NCBI GenBank assembly: GCA_024103005.1
Contig: JAGFJA010000049.1
Coordinates: 19,539 to 83,538 of the forward strand
Source: Saprospiraceae bacterium
GTDB taxonomy: Bacteria; Bacteroidota; Bacteroidia; Chitinophagales; Saprospiraceae
Reading direction: 5' to 3'
Length of the DNA: 64,000 nt
Within the stretch, counting starts at the first letter, position 1. Every line of letters starts with the position of its first letter. Both the position numbers and the translations under genes were made by a program. The notes under the pieces are model-generated. The model made no database searches, had not been told where the DNA came from, and saw only the letters and a list, made by a program, of their open reading frames with translations. This document shows, piece after piece, positions 35,071-44,526 of the stretch.

Positions 35071-36732
35071 TTATTTTTTCTTAAAACCATCTTTGAGTGA
35101 AACAGTTCGGTTAAAGATAAGTTTATCCTTCGAGCTGCTCTTATCAGGACAAAAGTATCCCAGACGCATAAACTGATAATATTGTCCGGCCTCATCTGTC
35201 GCCAAAGCCTGCTCACCTTTCGCATTATCAACGATTTTCAGCGAATCTTTATTGATATAGGATTTAAAATCTCCTTCCTCATTTTGTGGATTTTCTACCA
35301 AAAACAACCTGTCATATAGCCTGACTTCAAAATCAACGCAATCTTTGGCATTAACCCAGTGGATTACGCTCTTGACCTTAAGCCCGGATGTATCCTGACC
35401 GCTCTTACTTTCAGGCACATAGCTGCATTTCAGCCCGGTTAAATTGCCTTCACCATCTTTCACGACGTCTTCACACTTGATTATGTATGCATTTTTCAAT
35501 CTGACCATAGAGCCGGGAGACAACCTGAAAAATCCATCTGTTGGATTCAGCATAAAATCATCCTGTTCGATATATATTTCATTTGAAAAAGTCATGTTCC
35601 GTAATCCGGCAGAAGGATCTTCCGGATTATTTTCTGCAGGCAGCAATTCATGAAAAGTGTCAGTCAGATTGGTAATTGTAACTTTTAGAGGGTTCAAAAC
35701 AGCCATCCGTCGAAGAGCGATTTTATTCAAATCTTCGCGCACACAAAATTCTAACAATCCGAAATCAATGACATTTTCCCTTTTGGCTATACCCACCCTT
35801 GTAGCAAAATCCCGAATGCTTGCAGGTGTATAACCTCGTCTTCTTAACCCTGAAATCGTGGGCATACGCGGGTCATCCCAGCCTGCAACATAACCTTCAT
35901 TAACCAATTGGAGTAATTTCCGTTTACTCATTACGGTATAATTAAGATTTAGTCTCGCAAACTCATATTGTTGTGACGGAAAGATTTCAATTTTTTCTAT
36001 AAACCAATTGTACAACGGGCGATGATGAATAAACTCCAGCGTACAGATTGAATGCGTTACCTGTTCGATGCTGTCACTCTGCCCGTGAGCAAAGTCATAC
36101 ATCGGATAAATACACCACTTGTCTCCGGTGCGATGATGATGGGCGTGTTTGATCCGATAAATTACAGGGTCTCTCATCAACATATTTGGTGAAGCCATAT
36201 CTACTTTTGCTCTGAGAACTTTCTCTCCGTCTTTATACTTGCCATCTTTCATTTCAGCAAACAAACGCAGATTCTCCTCGACAGTCCTGTTGCGATAAGG
36301 GCTTTCTTCGCCGGGAACCGTCGGGCTGCCTTTTTGAGCAGCAATTTCTTCCGGAGTGGAATCATCCACATAAGCTAACCCTTTGTTTATCAACTTAATA
36401 GCAAATTGATGCAACTGTTCAAAGTAGTCACTTGCAAAGAACTCGTTATCCCATTCAAATCCAAGCCAGCGGATATCATCTTTGATAGAATCAACATATT
36501 CAACATCTTCGGTAACCGGATTTGTATCGTCAAACCTAAGATTTGTCATGCCACCGTATTTATCTGCCAAACCAAAATTAAGACAAATGGATTTTGCGTG
36601 ACCAATGTGAAGATAACCATTGGGTTCGGGTGGGAACCTCGTCAAAACTCTGCCTCCGTGTTTACCTGTTTTCAGGTCATTTTCAATTATCTCTTCAAGA
36701 AAGTTCAGACTTTCACTTTTATCTATGCTCAT
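35071..36732 (-). CDS. glnS: Glutaminyl-tRNA synthetase
   Basis: 553 residues. Class I HIGH motif in PPEPNGYLHIGHAKSI (about 33-48) and the KMSKS-equivalent VMSKRKL. RFDDTNP and the C-terminal beta-barrel anticodon-binding region follow the GlnRS pattern, with LRRRGYTPASIRDF typical of GlnRS rather than GluRS. It charges tRNA-Gln directly, so the organism probably does not depend on the transamidation route for Gln. First gene of a minus-strand group. Confidence 0.95.
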   Translation of the reverse strand: MSIDKSESLNFLEEIIENDLKTGKHGGRVLTRFPPEPNGYLHIGHAKSICLNFGLADKYGGMTNLRFDDTNPVTEDVEYVDSIKDDIRWLGFEWDNEFFASDYFEQLHQFAIKLINKGLAYVDDSTPEEIAAQKGSPTVPGEESPYRNRTVEENLRLFAEMKDGKYKDGEKVLRAKVDMASPNMLMRDPVIYRIKHAHHHRTGDKWCIYPMYDFAHGQSDSIEQVTHSICTLEFIHHRPLYNWFIEKIEIFPSQQYEFARLNLNYTVMSKRKLLQLVNEGYVAGWDDPRMPTISGLRRRGYTPASIRDFATRVGIAKRENVIDFGLLEFCVREDLNKIALRRMAVLNPLKVTITNLTDTFHELLPAENNPEDPSAGLRNMTFSNEIYIEQDDFMLNPTDGFFRLSPGSMVRLKNAYIIKCEDVVKDGEGNLTGLKCSYVPESKSGQDTSGLKVKSVIHWVNAKDCVDFEVRLYDRLFLVENPQNEEGDFKSYINKDSLKIVDNAKGEQALATDEAGQYYQFMRLGYFCPDKSSSKDKLIFNRTVSLKDGFKKK

Positions 36733-37463
36733 GGATTAATAATATATGACCACAAAATTAACTAAAATTGTTATATCTGCTAAATAACCGATTTTTTATA
36801 AGCATTCATATCCATCACCATAAAATTCTAATGACTATTGTCCGATTAAAACAATAACGGCGTATAACTCACATCTTCATTTGCAAATAATGTAATAAAA
36901 GTCGCATTTTCGAAAATGTACTAATCGATAAGAATATAGATAGCTTTCAAATCCAGGAAACTCAATATAATCAGGCTTAAATGTTCGAAAAATGAAGCCA
37001 CATTATATGCTTACCATTAATATCTCAAGTAGTGGAGTCTGCATATATCAGAAAGTCTTAATGATATAAATTATTAAAATTACATTCATATATATTGTTG
37101 TTTATGTGCTACTTATGTCGATTTCTGTATTTACTGACTAAATTCTAGTTGCAATTCCTCTTATATTGACCCTAAAGTCTCATCGACTGGCATTTGGGTA
37201 ATTATAAAGTCAGGGAAATCAAACGGACGAAGCCCCACCAAACGGCGAAACCAACAAACAACGGAGCTAACAAACTACTCAATAACGACATTCTCAAACC
37301 GAACTCCTGAATTAAATCGACACTCGGAAACTTCAGTTAAATAGTACCCAAACTTCAGCTATTTTCATTATCCCATAAAGAAATTTCAAAAAAAAATCAA
37401 ATTCCATTTCTCAATACTGAATCATACCAATTACCTTTATATTGCTATAAATACTAAGCTAAA
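36733..37463. other. Long AT-rich intergenic region before the M60 gene
   Basis: 731 bases between divergent glnS and the M60 gene with no gene of ordinary size. Most is AT-rich. A block at about 37200-37345 differs: the plus strand is rich in A and C with few T. It contains a short hydrophobic reading frame on the minus strand, listed separately. No tRNA or terminator seen. Confidence 0.55.
37202..37291 (-). CDS. Possible 29-residue hydrophobic peptide
   Basis: Frame from ATG (37291) to TAA (37202): MSLLSSLLAPLF, then VGFAVWWGFVRLISLTL. It is one potential membrane segment with two tryptophans and an arginine near the end. The frame is open further upstream to a TAA in the A/C-rich block. 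No homolog is known to me and there is no start signal to support translation; the plus strand of the same block is also open. Treat as a candidate only. Confidence 0.22.
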   Translation of the reverse strand: MSLLSSLLAPLFVGFAVWWGFVRLISLTL

Positions 37464-40400
37464 ATGAGAAAGAATTTTTTTTCGATACTTTTTATACTTT
37501 TTTCTGTTGGGACCGGATTTTCGCAAGTTCAAATGCCGGTTTATTATGCTACTTCATCTCAAAATCCTGAGCCCGGGCAAGATATAAGCAATGCCTTAGA
37601 TGGCAATGTCAACACAGACTACCATACGAAATGGTATGAAAATGGAATACCTGACACATTGACTTTTTATTTTTCAAGTATTGTTCAAAACGTCAACCGA
37701 CTGGAATATACTCCCAGATTAGAAGGCTACAACGGAATCTGGTCAAAAATCAGCTTATTTTATTCATCCGGATCAACTTCAGGTCAGTTCATTCCCGTAA
37801 CGGATTCTTCTATCATCTGGCAGGTTGACAATGAAGTAAAAGAATTCTCCTTCCACACTGCCATTACTGATATTAAGGCAATCAGAATCATCGTCGAAGA
37901 AGGTTATGATAACTTTTCGAGCTGTGCGGAGCTGAAATTTTTTGGAACACTTCCCCTTTTGCCTGACGGCAGTGACGACTGCAGCCTGAATGGACTAGAG
38001 GGATCAGTAAACAGAGATATTAAACTCACCATAGACCCCAACGGCTCAAGTGCATCTTCCTTCCAACCATTTGAAAATATTGAAAATAGTTTTGACGGGA
38101 ACTATAATACGCTTTACCACTCCAATTACGATGCCAACCCTGATAATTTTCCGATTGAACTGATATATCATTTTTCCAATCATCCAACCATTGATTATTT
38201 TGTGTATTATCCGCGTCCCGACTGGAATCCGAATGGCAATTTCGGCAATGTCAAAATTTATTACAACACCGCATCCAATCCTGATTACATTTATTTGAAG
38301 GATTTTGATTTCAAAATGAAAAATCTTCCGACTGAGGTCGCTATTCCGGCAACCACAGAGGTTAACAACATCAAAATAGTCGTGGAAAATGGCGCAAATA
38401 ATTTTGCAAGTTGCGCAGAAATGGAATTTTATACCAAGGCAGATAGTTCCGATCAAAGTCCTTATGACGACATTTTCGGGGATGAATTATATACTACATT
38501 AAAAGCTGGTGTGCAGCAGGCACAAATAGATACCATAGCTTCACCGTTTTTTAAAGCACTTGCACAGTGTATCTATAACAGTTCATTCGATACAGAAAAC
38601 CGGGTACGCACCTATCATGCCTACGAATCCATTGATCATCTGCGACAAAGATTGAAAGTCTCATCGTATGACCAATATGAAAACCCTACAGGAATTGTAT
38701 TTGACAAGGACCTTCATGCAATCGTTGCAGCCAAAGGTATCGGAGAACAGCAAGTTTATCTCAAAGTTCATAATTGGGCGAACGAACCATCTCAGGCTGA
38801 CCACATCTACCTCCTCAGAGACGGCATCAATAGTATTATGATGAAAGATACAGGACTTGCCTATATTTCCTTTTATGTTGATACACCCGAAACAGCTCAG
38901 CCTATAACCCTCAATATTATCAACGGTCGCATCAATGGTTATTTTAATCCTGATACTGACAATGCCGGTGATTGGGTCAAGTTAATGACCAATCAGGCAT
39001 ATCCTAAATTAGATATCCTGGGTAAATATGTTCACCTGGTGTATGACAAATCAGCACTCCGAAACAATTCTCCTTTTGATGGTCATCATCTCATAGAAGT
39101 CTATGATACCATAGTCAACTGGCAAAAAATCCAGATGGGCCTTTATAAATACAACTATGAATACAACAATCATATCCTTGCCATCTGTGAGACCGGTGGA
39201 GGATATTACGCAGGTGGTGAAGGTGCCCATTTTGACCTCACATGGGGACCCGAAGCAATTACCAACCCAAATAAGTTGGGCCTATGGGGCATCGCCCATG
39301 AATTCGGCCATGTCAATCAAATCCGACCCGGGCTTAATTGGATAGGAACAACTGAAGTTACAAATAACATCTATTCCCTGTGGGCTGATTACCACCAAAA
39401 CAAAGAAAATAAATTATATACCCGTCTGGAAGAAGAACGCTTTACCAATGGAGATGCAACTCAAAACTGGAGTATCAACAGGTTTAATATATGCCTCGAC
39501 TCCACCTATGTCAACGGTAAAGCCTTGCAGGATGTCAGCAATGACTACCCTTTCAAAGTATTGGTACCATTCTGGCAACTCGAACTGTACTATCAACTGG
39601 CAGGTGCATGTCGAAATGCTCCGATTCTGACTTATGAAACTAACCCGCCTGTACAGGGAATAGATTATGCCCATTGGTACGGTTATGTGGCACAACAAGC
39701 CCGCACACTTTCGACTTATGATATGACAAATGGTGAGCACCTGCTTAACTTTGTCAAATTTACATGCGAGGCAGTGCAGGAGGATCTGTCCGACTTTTTC
39801 ATAAAAACCGGCTTCCTCAGGCCTATTGACAAAGACATTGACGATTACGGAATTGGCAGGCTTACCATCACACAAGATCAGATAGACCAGTTGATTCAGT
39901 ATATAAAATCTCATTTCCCCAACAAGCCGGTTTCGCCTGTCATTCACTATATTACAGCTCTCACCAAGGACATTTATCTTTATCGCAGGGAGCTTTCAGG
40001 AGAAACAGGTGAAGGAGTTACACTCGTAACAGATGAAGTGTCTCCTTATCTGCTAATAGATCACTCTGTGTGGCAAAATCCGGTAGCATTTGAGACCTAC
40101 GATAGCACAGGTACATTAAAGCACGTCACCTTAAGCGGCACGGGCGACATTACCAATAAGACAACCTCTGTCCTATACAGAGAAGGTGATTATCAGGTCT
40201 ATGCTGTAGGCTTCGATGGCAAAAAAATTCTCGTGTACCCCAAAGAAATAGTAAACAGTAAAAAAAATAATGCCTTGCGGCATTTTACTGTCTTTCCCAA
40301 TCCGGTAAATTCTATTCACAATATTCATCTGGAAGTAAAGAATGAACAAGGAATGTACCGATGCGATATTTACAATAACTTGGGTAAAAATGTCTTCCAA

Positions 40401-40526
40401 TCAAATGGAAATCTAAAGTCGATCAATAAAGCAATTAACGGGATAAATGAATTATCTCCCGGAACATACTTCATTACATTAAGGCAGGGGAAAAATGTTT
40501 TAAATTCCCGATTTATAATCAACTAA
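37464..40526 (+). CDS. Secreted M60-family metallopeptidase with T9SS tail
   Basis: 1020 residues. Signal peptide about 1-20 (VGTGFSQ). Two discoidin-like (F5/8 type C) domains at about 25-160 and 195-328, each ending in a similar (F/N)xxSCAE segment. The central part is an M60/enhancin-like peptidase with His612-Glu-Phe-Gly-His616 and a likely third ligand Glu631, the HEXGH-X14-E spacing. The last 80 residues (FPNPVN ... SPGTYFITLRQGKNVLNSRF) are a type A type IX secretion sorting domain. M60 peptidases cleave mucin-like O-glycoproteins. The CotH gene follows after 10 bases. Confidence 0.87.
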   Translation: MRKNFFSILFILFSVGTGFSQVQMPVYYATSSQNPEPGQDISNALDGNVNTDYHTKWYENGIPDTLTFYFSSIVQNVNRLEYTPRLEGYNGIWSKISLFYSSGSTSGQFIPVTDSSIIWQVDNEVKEFSFHTAITDIKAIRIIVEEGYDNFSSCAELKFFGTLPLLPDGSDDCSLNGLEGSVNRDIKLTIDPNGSSASSFQPFENIENSFDGNYNTLYHSNYDANPDNFPIELIYHFSNHPTIDYFVYYPRPDWNPNGNFGNVKIYYNTASNPDYIYLKDFDFKMKNLPTEVAIPATTEVNNIKIVVENGANNFASCAEMEFYTKADSSDQSPYDDIFGDELYTTLKAGVQQAQIDTIASPFFKALAQCIYNSSFDTENRVRTYHAYESIDHLRQRLKVSSYDQYENPTGIVFDKDLHAIVAAKGIGEQQVYLKVHNWANEPSQADHIYLLRDGINSIMMKDTGLAYISFYVDTPETAQPITLNIINGRINGYFNPDTDNAGDWVKLMTNQAYPKLDILGKYVHLVYDKSALRNNSPFDGHHLIEVYDTIVNWQKIQMGLYKYNYEYNNHILAICETGGGYYAGGEGAHFDLTWGPEAITNPNKLGLWGIAHEFGHVNQIRPGLNWIGTTEVTNNIYSLWADYHQNKENKLYTRLEEERFTNGDATQNWSINRFNICLDSTYVNGKALQDVSNDYPFKVLVPFWQLELYYQLAGACRNAPILTYETNPPVQGIDYAHWYGYVAQQARTLSTYDMTNGEHLLNFVKFTCEAVQEDLSDFFIKTGFLRPIDKDIDDYGIGRLTITQDQIDQLIQYIKSHFPNKPVSPVIHYITALTKDIYLYRRELSGETGEGVTLVTDEVSPYLLIDHSVWQNPVAFETYDSTGTLKHVTLSGTGDITNKTTSVLYREGDYQVYAVGFDGKKILVYPKEIVNSKKNNALRHFTVFPNPVNSIHNIHLEVKNEQGMYRCDIYNNLGKNVFQSNGNLKSINKAINGINELSPGTYFITLRQGKNVLNSRFIIN

Positions 40527-40536
40527 TGGTGTAAAA

Positions 40537-42453
40537 ATGAATAAGAATTTCTTACTACTAATCTGCATATTCATTTCTTTCCGGCTGTTCGGTCAATCAA
40601 TCAAAAGCGATGTGAATACAACCGGAAACTTTAGCCTCCCGGCAATTGAAGATTTTGTTAATCCAAGGAATATTTTATCCCTTGACAGCAGTGCACTACC
40701 CATCCTGAAAATTGAAACCAATGGCCAGGAAATTGTGGATGATCCAAAGATCCAGGCAACACTGCAAATAATCTCCAACGATCAGGGAAATTTTAATTAC
40801 GTCAATGATACCAATTATACATACTCCGGATACATCGGCATCGAAATAAGAGGGTCAAGCTCACAGTCGTTTCCTAAAAAATCTTATGGATTAGAAACAT
40901 GGGACGCAACCGGAGACGACATCGATGCTTCACTCTTAGGCATGCCAAAAGAAAGCGATTGGGTTCTCAATGCCCATTATACAGACAAAACCTTATTCAG
41001 AAACAATCTGTCCTATGAATTATTTAATCAAATGGGTCATTACGCCCCTCGAACACAATTGGTTGAAGTTATTCTGAATGGTGAATACCGGGGTGTTTAT
41101 TCCTTTATGGAAAAAATAAAACGCAATAAAAATCGGGTAAATATTCCGAAAATGTCCGAAGATGCCAATTCCGGAAGTGCCCTAACCGGTGGTTATATTT
41201 TTAAAATTGACCGTGCAAACGGCAGTGGTGGCGATGGTTGGCAATCCAAATTTGAAATACCTGCCAGACCCGGGGAATACACTACTTTTCTGTATGAATA
41301 TCCTAAAGATGACAAAATAACCACACCACAAAAAATCTACTTGCAATCTTTCGTAGATAGTTTTGAACAGGCCATGTATTCAGACCAATTTACAGACCCG
41401 GTCAATGGCTGGAGGAAATATGCCGATGAACTCTCGATGATTGACTTTATGCTGGTGCAGGAAATGTCAAAAAATGTAGATGCCTATCGCCTGAGCACCT
41501 TCCTTTACAAAACCGCAGATAACGAAGATAATAAAATTCACTTCGGTCCGGTATGGGATTTCGATATTGCGTGGTTCAATGCGGATTACTGTGAAGCCTT
41601 CAAACCGGAAGGATGGGCATATAATAACAATTACATCTGTTGGGACGGCAGATCACCTTTCTGGTGGGAGAAAGTAATGACCGATCCGCTCTTCCTTCAA
41701 AATTTAAAATGTCGCTGGGAATCCCTGCGACAGACTATTTTATCGACGACCAATATTGGCAGCATCATCAACAGTTATGTAGATAAGATGGCAGGTGCAG
41801 AGGATCGCAATTTTGAAAAATGGCCTATTCTTGGTGTCTATGTCTGGCCCAATCCTCAACCTATACCTGATACTTATGAAGGTGAAATAAATAAATTAAG
41901 ATATTGGATAAATGTCAGATTTGCCTGGATGGACAATATTATCCAAACCATCAGCCCGGATGTTCACATTAATATTGAATCTACCTATAATGCCGATGAA
42001 GACCAATATCATTTTACGCATGGAGATGCCTTAGGCGGCAGTTTTTCATGGGATTTTGGTGACGGCACAAATTCTACGGAAGCCAATCCTGCCCATCACT
42101 ATGAAAATCCTGGAGATTATGTCGTTACTGTCAATTATAATAATGGCTTCGGATGCGATCAAAGTGCAACCTACATCTTAAAGGTATCCGGACTCAGTAA
42201 TCATGACCTTAACCAATCAAATTTAATCCTCTACCCCAATCCCACTGGTGACTTCTTCTATCTGAATACAGAATTTATCACAGGAATAAGTAAATTAAAA
42301 ATTACAACTACGGGTGGAACTCAGGTTTATTCAACTACCATTGGTAAAGGGAAACATGAAAAAATTGATGTAAGGAACTTACCCGGAGGAATATACCTGA
42401 TAACTCTTCTGTCAGAAAACCATATCTCACAGGGGAAATTAGTCAAGTTATAG
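40537..42453 (+). CDS. CotH-family protein with PKD domain and T9SS tail
   Basis: 638 residues. Signal peptide about 1-19 (FRLFGQ). Residues about 75-440 are a CotH kinase-like domain: EIRGSSSQSFPKKSYGLE, RNNLSYELF, GEYRGVYSFMEKIKRN and the metal-binding FGPVWDFDIAWFNAD. CotH of Bacillus phosphorylates spore coat proteins; homologs in secreted Bacteroidota proteins may phosphorylate extracellular targets or have lost activity. A PKD domain (about 480-560; FSWDFGDGTNSTEANPAHHY) and a type IX sorting tail (LYPNPTGDFFYL to the end) follow. Same operon as the M60 peptidase, 10 bases downstream. Confidence 0.87.
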   Translation: MNKNFLLLICIFISFRLFGQSIKSDVNTTGNFSLPAIEDFVNPRNILSLDSSALPILKIETNGQEIVDDPKIQATLQIISNDQGNFNYVNDTNYTYSGYIGIEIRGSSSQSFPKKSYGLETWDATGDDIDASLLGMPKESDWVLNAHYTDKTLFRNNLSYELFNQMGHYAPRTQLVEVILNGEYRGVYSFMEKIKRNKNRVNIPKMSEDANSGSALTGGYIFKIDRANGSGGDGWQSKFEIPARPGEYTTFLYEYPKDDKITTPQKIYLQSFVDSFEQAMYSDQFTDPVNGWRKYADELSMIDFMLVQEMSKNVDAYRLSTFLYKTADNEDNKIHFGPVWDFDIAWFNADYCEAFKPEGWAYNNNYICWDGRSPFWWEKVMTDPLFLQNLKCRWESLRQTILSTTNIGSIINSYVDKMAGAEDRNFEKWPILGVYVWPNPQPIPDTYEGEINKLRYWINVRFAWMDNIIQTISPDVHINIESTYNADEDQYHFTHGDALGGSFSWDFGDGTNSTEANPAHHYENPGDYVVTVNYNNGFGCDQSATYILKVSGLSNHDLNQSNLILYPNPTGDFFYLNTEFITGISKLKITTTGGTQVYSTTIGKGKHEKIDVRNLPGGIYLITLLSENHISQGKLVKL

Positions 42454-42550
42454 GGAAAACAAAAGAGTTGTATTCTGTGTCTTTAAAATTAAATCACGGA
42501 ATAAAAAAAATGACATTATGGCGTTGACAGATGTCCACTGATTTCTTTAA

Positions 42551-42915
42551 AAAACCATTAAGGCGTTATGGTTATACAACTAAATGCAGTTAATCCGATA
42601 TGATTTCCTGCATGAAAAACCAAAACCATAAGGACGTAACGATGGCACTTGAATCCCATTTTTAATCAACGTTCTTATAAAAGCTCGCACCGATGGCGCT
42701 TTTAAAATGAAATTACCGAAATGAAAAGTCTCGATAGAAACAACCTTGTGGTAGTATGATGAAAATAATAGAAACAAGTTTTGTAGGGATGCCCTTATGG
42801 TTCGTTCAATCTCCTTTATGAATTTTCAAGTATTCAATTTTAAAAACCATAAGGACGTCCCGATGGCACTGTGGAAATGAAATTACCGGAATGAAAAGTC
42901 TCGGTAGAAACAACC
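42551..42915. repeat. Composite interspersed repeat block
   Basis: Two units recur. Unit A (AACCATAAGGACGT then CGATGGCACT) at 42622-42649 and 42842-42870, a degenerate copy near 42551-42572, and an inverted copy at about 42785-42806. Unit B (GAAATTACCG, ATGAAAAGTCTCG, TAGAAACAACC) at 42704-42745 and 42875-42915. A and B are joined at 42842-42915, and a partial A (CGATGGCGCT, 42691-42700) precedes the first B. This resembles dispersed extragenic elements of Bacteroidota. The whole 512-base gap (42454-42965) holds no gene. Confidence 0.75.
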
Positions 42916-42965
42916 CTATTAAGATATAGACACAGGGCTCAACTAAAAACCAAGAACTATACTCA

Positions 42966-43220
42966 TTACAAATATATTAAACAGGAAACTATACTTATTA
43001 GCAAAATAAAGACAAGTACAACCCATTTAGGAAATAGAGAGAACGCTGAAAATTTTTCCACTTTACTAATTTTAGCAAATACCAATCCCACAACTACTAA
43101 CATTAATAAAATAGTGATAAAGTAATAATCAGGGAATTTGGATCCAAATAAATATAGAAAAAAAATGGCTAATAATCCATTTATAACAGCTCTGTAAGAT
43201 GAAGGCATTAAATCTTTCAT
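42966..43220 (-). CDS. Small three-helix membrane protein
   Basis: 84 residues from Met at 43220 (MKDLMPSSYRAVINGLL); an upstream in-frame start would overlap the lipoprotein gene and adds a charged head, so the shorter start is preferred. Three hydrophobic segments at about 11-27, 32-49 and 66-84. No family recognised. It lies 10 bases behind the lipoprotein gene, in very AT-rich DNA, and is probably co-transcribed. An immunity or transport role would be speculation. Confidence 0.6.
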   Translation of the reverse strand: MKDLMPSSYRAVINGLLAIFFLYLFGSKFPDYYFITILLMLVVVGLVFAKISKVEKFSAFSLFPKWVVLVFILLISIVSCLIYL

Positions 43221-43230
43221 GATATTAAAT

Positions 43231-43884
43231 TTATTTTTGACAACAATTATTATTTTGAGCCTCAGTGTTACAACAAGCTCTTTTATTAGACTCATAACTC
43301 ATTGTAACATAAGCAGAAGTAGCAACATACCCAGCCACTGCTGTCCATGGTCCTGTCACTACACCAAAAGATGAGGTTAAGTAACCGATGGCAGCATCTA
43401 AAGCAGCTTGATTTTTAGCATTTTTCATACAATCTTTATAGTCTGCACAAGGATCCAATCTTACTTCTAAGTCCATTCCATCAAAACTTAAAAGAGTTAC
43501 ATATATCAAATTTATAACTTCATTAGAACTATAATTACTATAGTTTAAATTCAAATAATTATCCAAATCTTCATATGAGTTACATATATCATAATAATTT
43601 GAACAATTGTTTTTCATAAAATTAGTAAAAATCTGAAAACTATCCACATTTTCCTGACTTAGAATAGCTTTATAATAATCAAAAGTATCAGACGGTATTT
43701 GTTCAGCTTCGACAAAAATAAAATCATAGCTTGGTTCAAGTAAAGATTTTAAACTATCATCTAAATTTCCAAAGTTAATAAGATTTGAATTTAAAAGATT
43801 TTCTTTATCAACAGAACCAATATTATTCTTTTCACATGAAATAAGAAATAATGTAAATAAGAAAAAAAGAGCTATCTTTTCCAT
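43231..43884 (-). CDS. Hypothetical lipoprotein with Gly/Ala-rich, Cys-rich C-terminus
   Basis: 217 residues. Lipobox Cys17 (LFLISCEKN). Residues 20-145 are acidic, Tyr/Asn-rich and not recognised. The C-terminal 70 residues contain CADYKDCMKNAK, then a hydrophobic Gly/Ala-rich stretch (AALDAAIGYLTSSFGVVTGP, then AVAGYVATSAYV), and a Cys cluster at the very end (RACCNTEAQNNNCCQK). Such Ala/Gly hairpins with flanking cysteines are found in small secreted peptides, but I cannot name a family. Base composition is more AT-rich than the neighbours, which suggests transfer. An (AAAG)n tract lies about 155 bases upstream. Confidence 0.65.
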   Translation of the reverse strand: MEKIALFFLFTLFLISCEKNNIGSVDKENLLNSNLINFGNLDDSLKSLLEPSYDFIFVEAEQIPSDTFDYYKAILSQENVDSFQIFTNFMKNNCSNYYDICNSYEDLDNYLNLNYSNYSSNEVINLIYVTLLSFDGMDLEVRLDPCADYKDCMKNAKNQAALDAAIGYLTSSFGVVTGPWTAVAGYVATSAYVTMSYESNKRACCNTEAQNNNCCQK

Positions 43885-44037
43885 AATAGTAAAAAAATTA
43901 AATATTATATAATTGCTACTCTTTTCAAGTTATTTTCTCTTACAACTATTCTTAATACATGATATAAAAATGAAATGTTACTTTGGCGCCTTAGAATTGT
44001 ATATCAAATCAATTTTTATTGATATTTAAGATATTGC

Positions 44038-44073
<36 letters not shown>

Positions 44074-44074
44074 C

Positions 44075-44107
44075 TATTAACACAATATTAACACAATATT
44101 AACACAA
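44075..44107 (+). repeat. 11-bp tandem repeat, three copies
   Basis: TATTAACACAA repeated three times without error at 44075-44085, 44086-44096 and 44097-44107, immediately after the AAAG tract. Confidence 0.9.
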
Positions 44108-44526
44108 TAAGGGTACTGGATGCGGCTCTTTGGGATAGGTCAGCCATTAGGGGAACAGGGACACTCGGTTGAATACCCCATATTTGTTGATTTTATAAAA
44201 ACGGCGTCAAAGACTATTGCTTTCAAAATGATGTAAGGATAAATTATCCATTAGTGGGAAGGTAGCTCGAATTTTTGTTGTTTACTTTTTAAAACAATAA
44301 GAAATAAAGGAAGATTGAGTAAATTTTAGGTGGGCTGGTTCAGTTTAATGAAATAAAAAAGCCCTGAGTTCTCACTCAATGCCTTGTATTAATCCGGCAA
44401 CGTCTGGATTGAAATCATGGAGTAAAGCGTTCCATGGTTATAATCATGTTAGCGTAGCGATATCCATGGCTCCCACCTGCTCTAATTCTTTTGAACCATT
44501 TAGAAATTAAACAATAAGCGTCAGTC

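Noticed and set aside
42454..42965. CRISPR array in the repeat block
   Set aside because: Repeat units are irregularly spaced, vary in orientation and length, and no spacer pattern or cas gene is present.
43221..43295. Longer N-terminus for the 84-residue membrane protein
   Set aside because: It would overlap the upstream lipoprotein coding region by 65 bases and adds a basic head not needed for the three-helix layout; the Met at 43220 fits the 10-base gap.
43231..43884. Calling the lipoprotein a bacteriocin or toxin
   Set aside because: The Gly/Ala hairpin and cysteines are suggestive, but no leader motif, processing peptidase or known immunity family is visible.
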